A DNA stretch of 40,198 bases from NCBI GenBank assembly GCA_020249045.1, contig JADCGK010000033.1:1-40198 (forward strand), given 5' to 3'. Source of the stretch: Azospirillum sp. (GTDB taxonomy: Bacteria > Pseudomonadota > Alphaproteobacteria > CACIAM-22H2). Below are positions 39,494-40,198 of this stretch, one piece after another. Below the pieces are notes generated by a model. The model saw only the letters and a program-made list of their open reading frames with translations, was not told the DNA's origin and made no database searches. Position numbers and translations under genes: made by a program. How positions within the stretch are numbered: position 1 is the stretch's first letter; each line of letters begins with the position of its first letter.

Positions 39494-40198
39494 ATGCGAT
39501 CGTTGGCGCGGGCGACGGAGCCGGAATCGGCTTCCGACGGCGAAATCGGCGTTCGTATGCCGCAAGGTCGTGCGGGGCGCGCGCGCCCCTTCAACGGACC
39601 GATCGAATCCCTGGTCGAGCAAGTGGTCATTCCGCGGCTGGCGCTCGCCCATCGCCGCGAGGCCGATGCGCGCGCGCGTCGCGCGCCGGACGCGCGCTTC
39701 GCCGCAGCCGACATCGAAACCTTCGTGGGCTTCGCGATCGCGCCCAGCGACGCGCAAGCGTCCCGCGCGATCGACGGGCTGCTCGACTCGGGCGTGTCCG
39801 TCGACGACATCTGCGTCTCGTTGCTGACGCCTGTCGCCCGCCGATTGGGCGCGCTGTGGGAGGACGACACGCTCGACTTCGCCGCCGTCACCGTCGGCAT
39901 GGGCCGTCTGCATCTGCTTTTGCACGCGATGGGCCGGCGCCACGGCGCAGGCGGGCGCCGGACCGGACGGCGCGTGTTGATCGCGGCCAATCCGGGCGAA
40001 ACCCATGTATTCGGCCCCGCGATGGTGGCCGAGCATTTCCGCCGCTCGGGCTGGGAGAGCAAATTCGACGCCGGCGCGACGACCGCGTCGCTGGTTCGCG
40101 ACGCTGAGTCTGGCCGCTATGCGGCGCTCGGCGTTTCCTGCGCGGGCGAACGCTTCCTCGGCGATCTGCAAACTTGCCTCAGCGCCGTCCGCCGGGCC
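39494..40198 (+). CDS. ppaA: Partial PpaA/AerR-type cobalamin-binding photosynthesis regulator
   Basis: The frame from ATG 39494 stays open for 235 codons to the right edge, so the C-terminus is missing. AGGGGGG lies six bases before the ATG. The first 60 residues are poorly conserved and Arg-rich. An AerR/PpaA-type helical part follows with LLTPVARRLGALWEDDTLDFAAVTVGMGRL, shown here by its ends. Then comes a B12-binding-like Rossmann part with RRVLIAANPGETHVFGPAMV, in which Glu-Thr-His-Val-Phe-Gly fits the E/D-x-H-x-x-G cobalamin motif, and VSCAGERFLGDL. AerR binds light-sensitive B12 and antagonises CrtJ/PpsR. A location near ppsR is typical. Confidence 0.87.
   Translation, partial: MRSLARATEPESASDGEIGVRMPQGRAGRARPFNGPIESLVEQVVIPRLALAHRREADARARRAPDARFAAADIETFVGFAIAPSDAQASRAIDGLLDSGVSVDDICVSLLTPVARRLGALWEDDTLDFAAVTVGMGRLHLLLHAMGRRHGAGGRRTGRRVLIAANPGETHVFGPAMVAEHFRRSGWESKFDAGATTASLVRDAESGRYAALGVSCAGERFLGDLQTCLSAVRRA

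Overview
The window is very GC-rich, densely packed DNA from an anoxygenic phototrophic alphaproteobacterium. The best fit is a purple non-sulfur or aerobic anoxygenic phototroph of Rhodospirillales type; the genus cannot be fixed from sequence alone. Bacteriochlorophyll synthesis genes, the reaction-centre H subunit, an Fe-type 5-aminolevulinate synthase (the C4 route typical of alphaproteobacteria), PpsR/PpaA regulators and a probable methylsuccinyl-CoA dehydrogenase all support this.

Layout. (1) 1-4248, minus strand: a left-edge partial gene, hrpB, a DUF3572 gene and a methyltransferase, overlapping or nearly abutting. (2) 4259-8372, plus strand: a DUF2842 membrane protein, then a compact five-gene set of RibD-like reductase, zinc-less MDR dehydrogenase, PTPS-like protein with altered active-site residues, GT4 glycosyltransferase and SAM methyltransferase. 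It looks like an undescribed pathway for a glycosylated, methylated pterin-like compound and is the best candidate for a novel system here. (3) 8305-12295, minus strand: a surface-polymer operon of GT2 glycosyltransferase, membrane sulfatase/phosphotransferase and a CDP-alcohol phosphotransferase fused to an FkbM methyltransferase. (4) 12349-18643: arfB, a probable mcd of the ethylmalonyl-CoA pathway, rmlABD for dTDP-rhamnose (no rmlC seen), a small lipoprotein and an EamA transporter. (5) 18831-19208: a soluble cytochrome c.

(6) 19212-36316, minus strand: one 17-kb run of fourteen photosynthesis genes in transcription order bchF-bchN-bchB-bchH-bchL-bchM-lhaA-puhA-puhB-puhC-acsF-puhE-hemA-dxs, mostly with 1-4 bp overlaps. 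It covers tetrapyrrole entry (hemA), Mg insertion (bchH), methylation (bchM), aerobic E-ring closure (acsF), protochlorophyllide reduction (bchLNB), vinyl hydration (bchF), reaction-centre assembly (puhABCE, lhaA) and isoprenoid supply for the tail and carotenoids (dxs). (7) 36814-40198, plus strand: ppsR overlapping bchG, then ppaA/aerR cut by the right edge.

Two long intergenic stretches (36317-36813 and 39125-39493) hold sites that fit the PpsR/CrtJ consensus TGT-N12-ACA: a tandem imperfect pair upstream of bchF and a perfect palindrome upstream of ppaA. This suggests one redox/light circuit controlling the superoperon and its own co-regulator. The puf, bchCXYZ, bchIDO, bchP and crt genes are not in this window. 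No tRNA, rRNA, insertion sequence or CRISPR array was seen.
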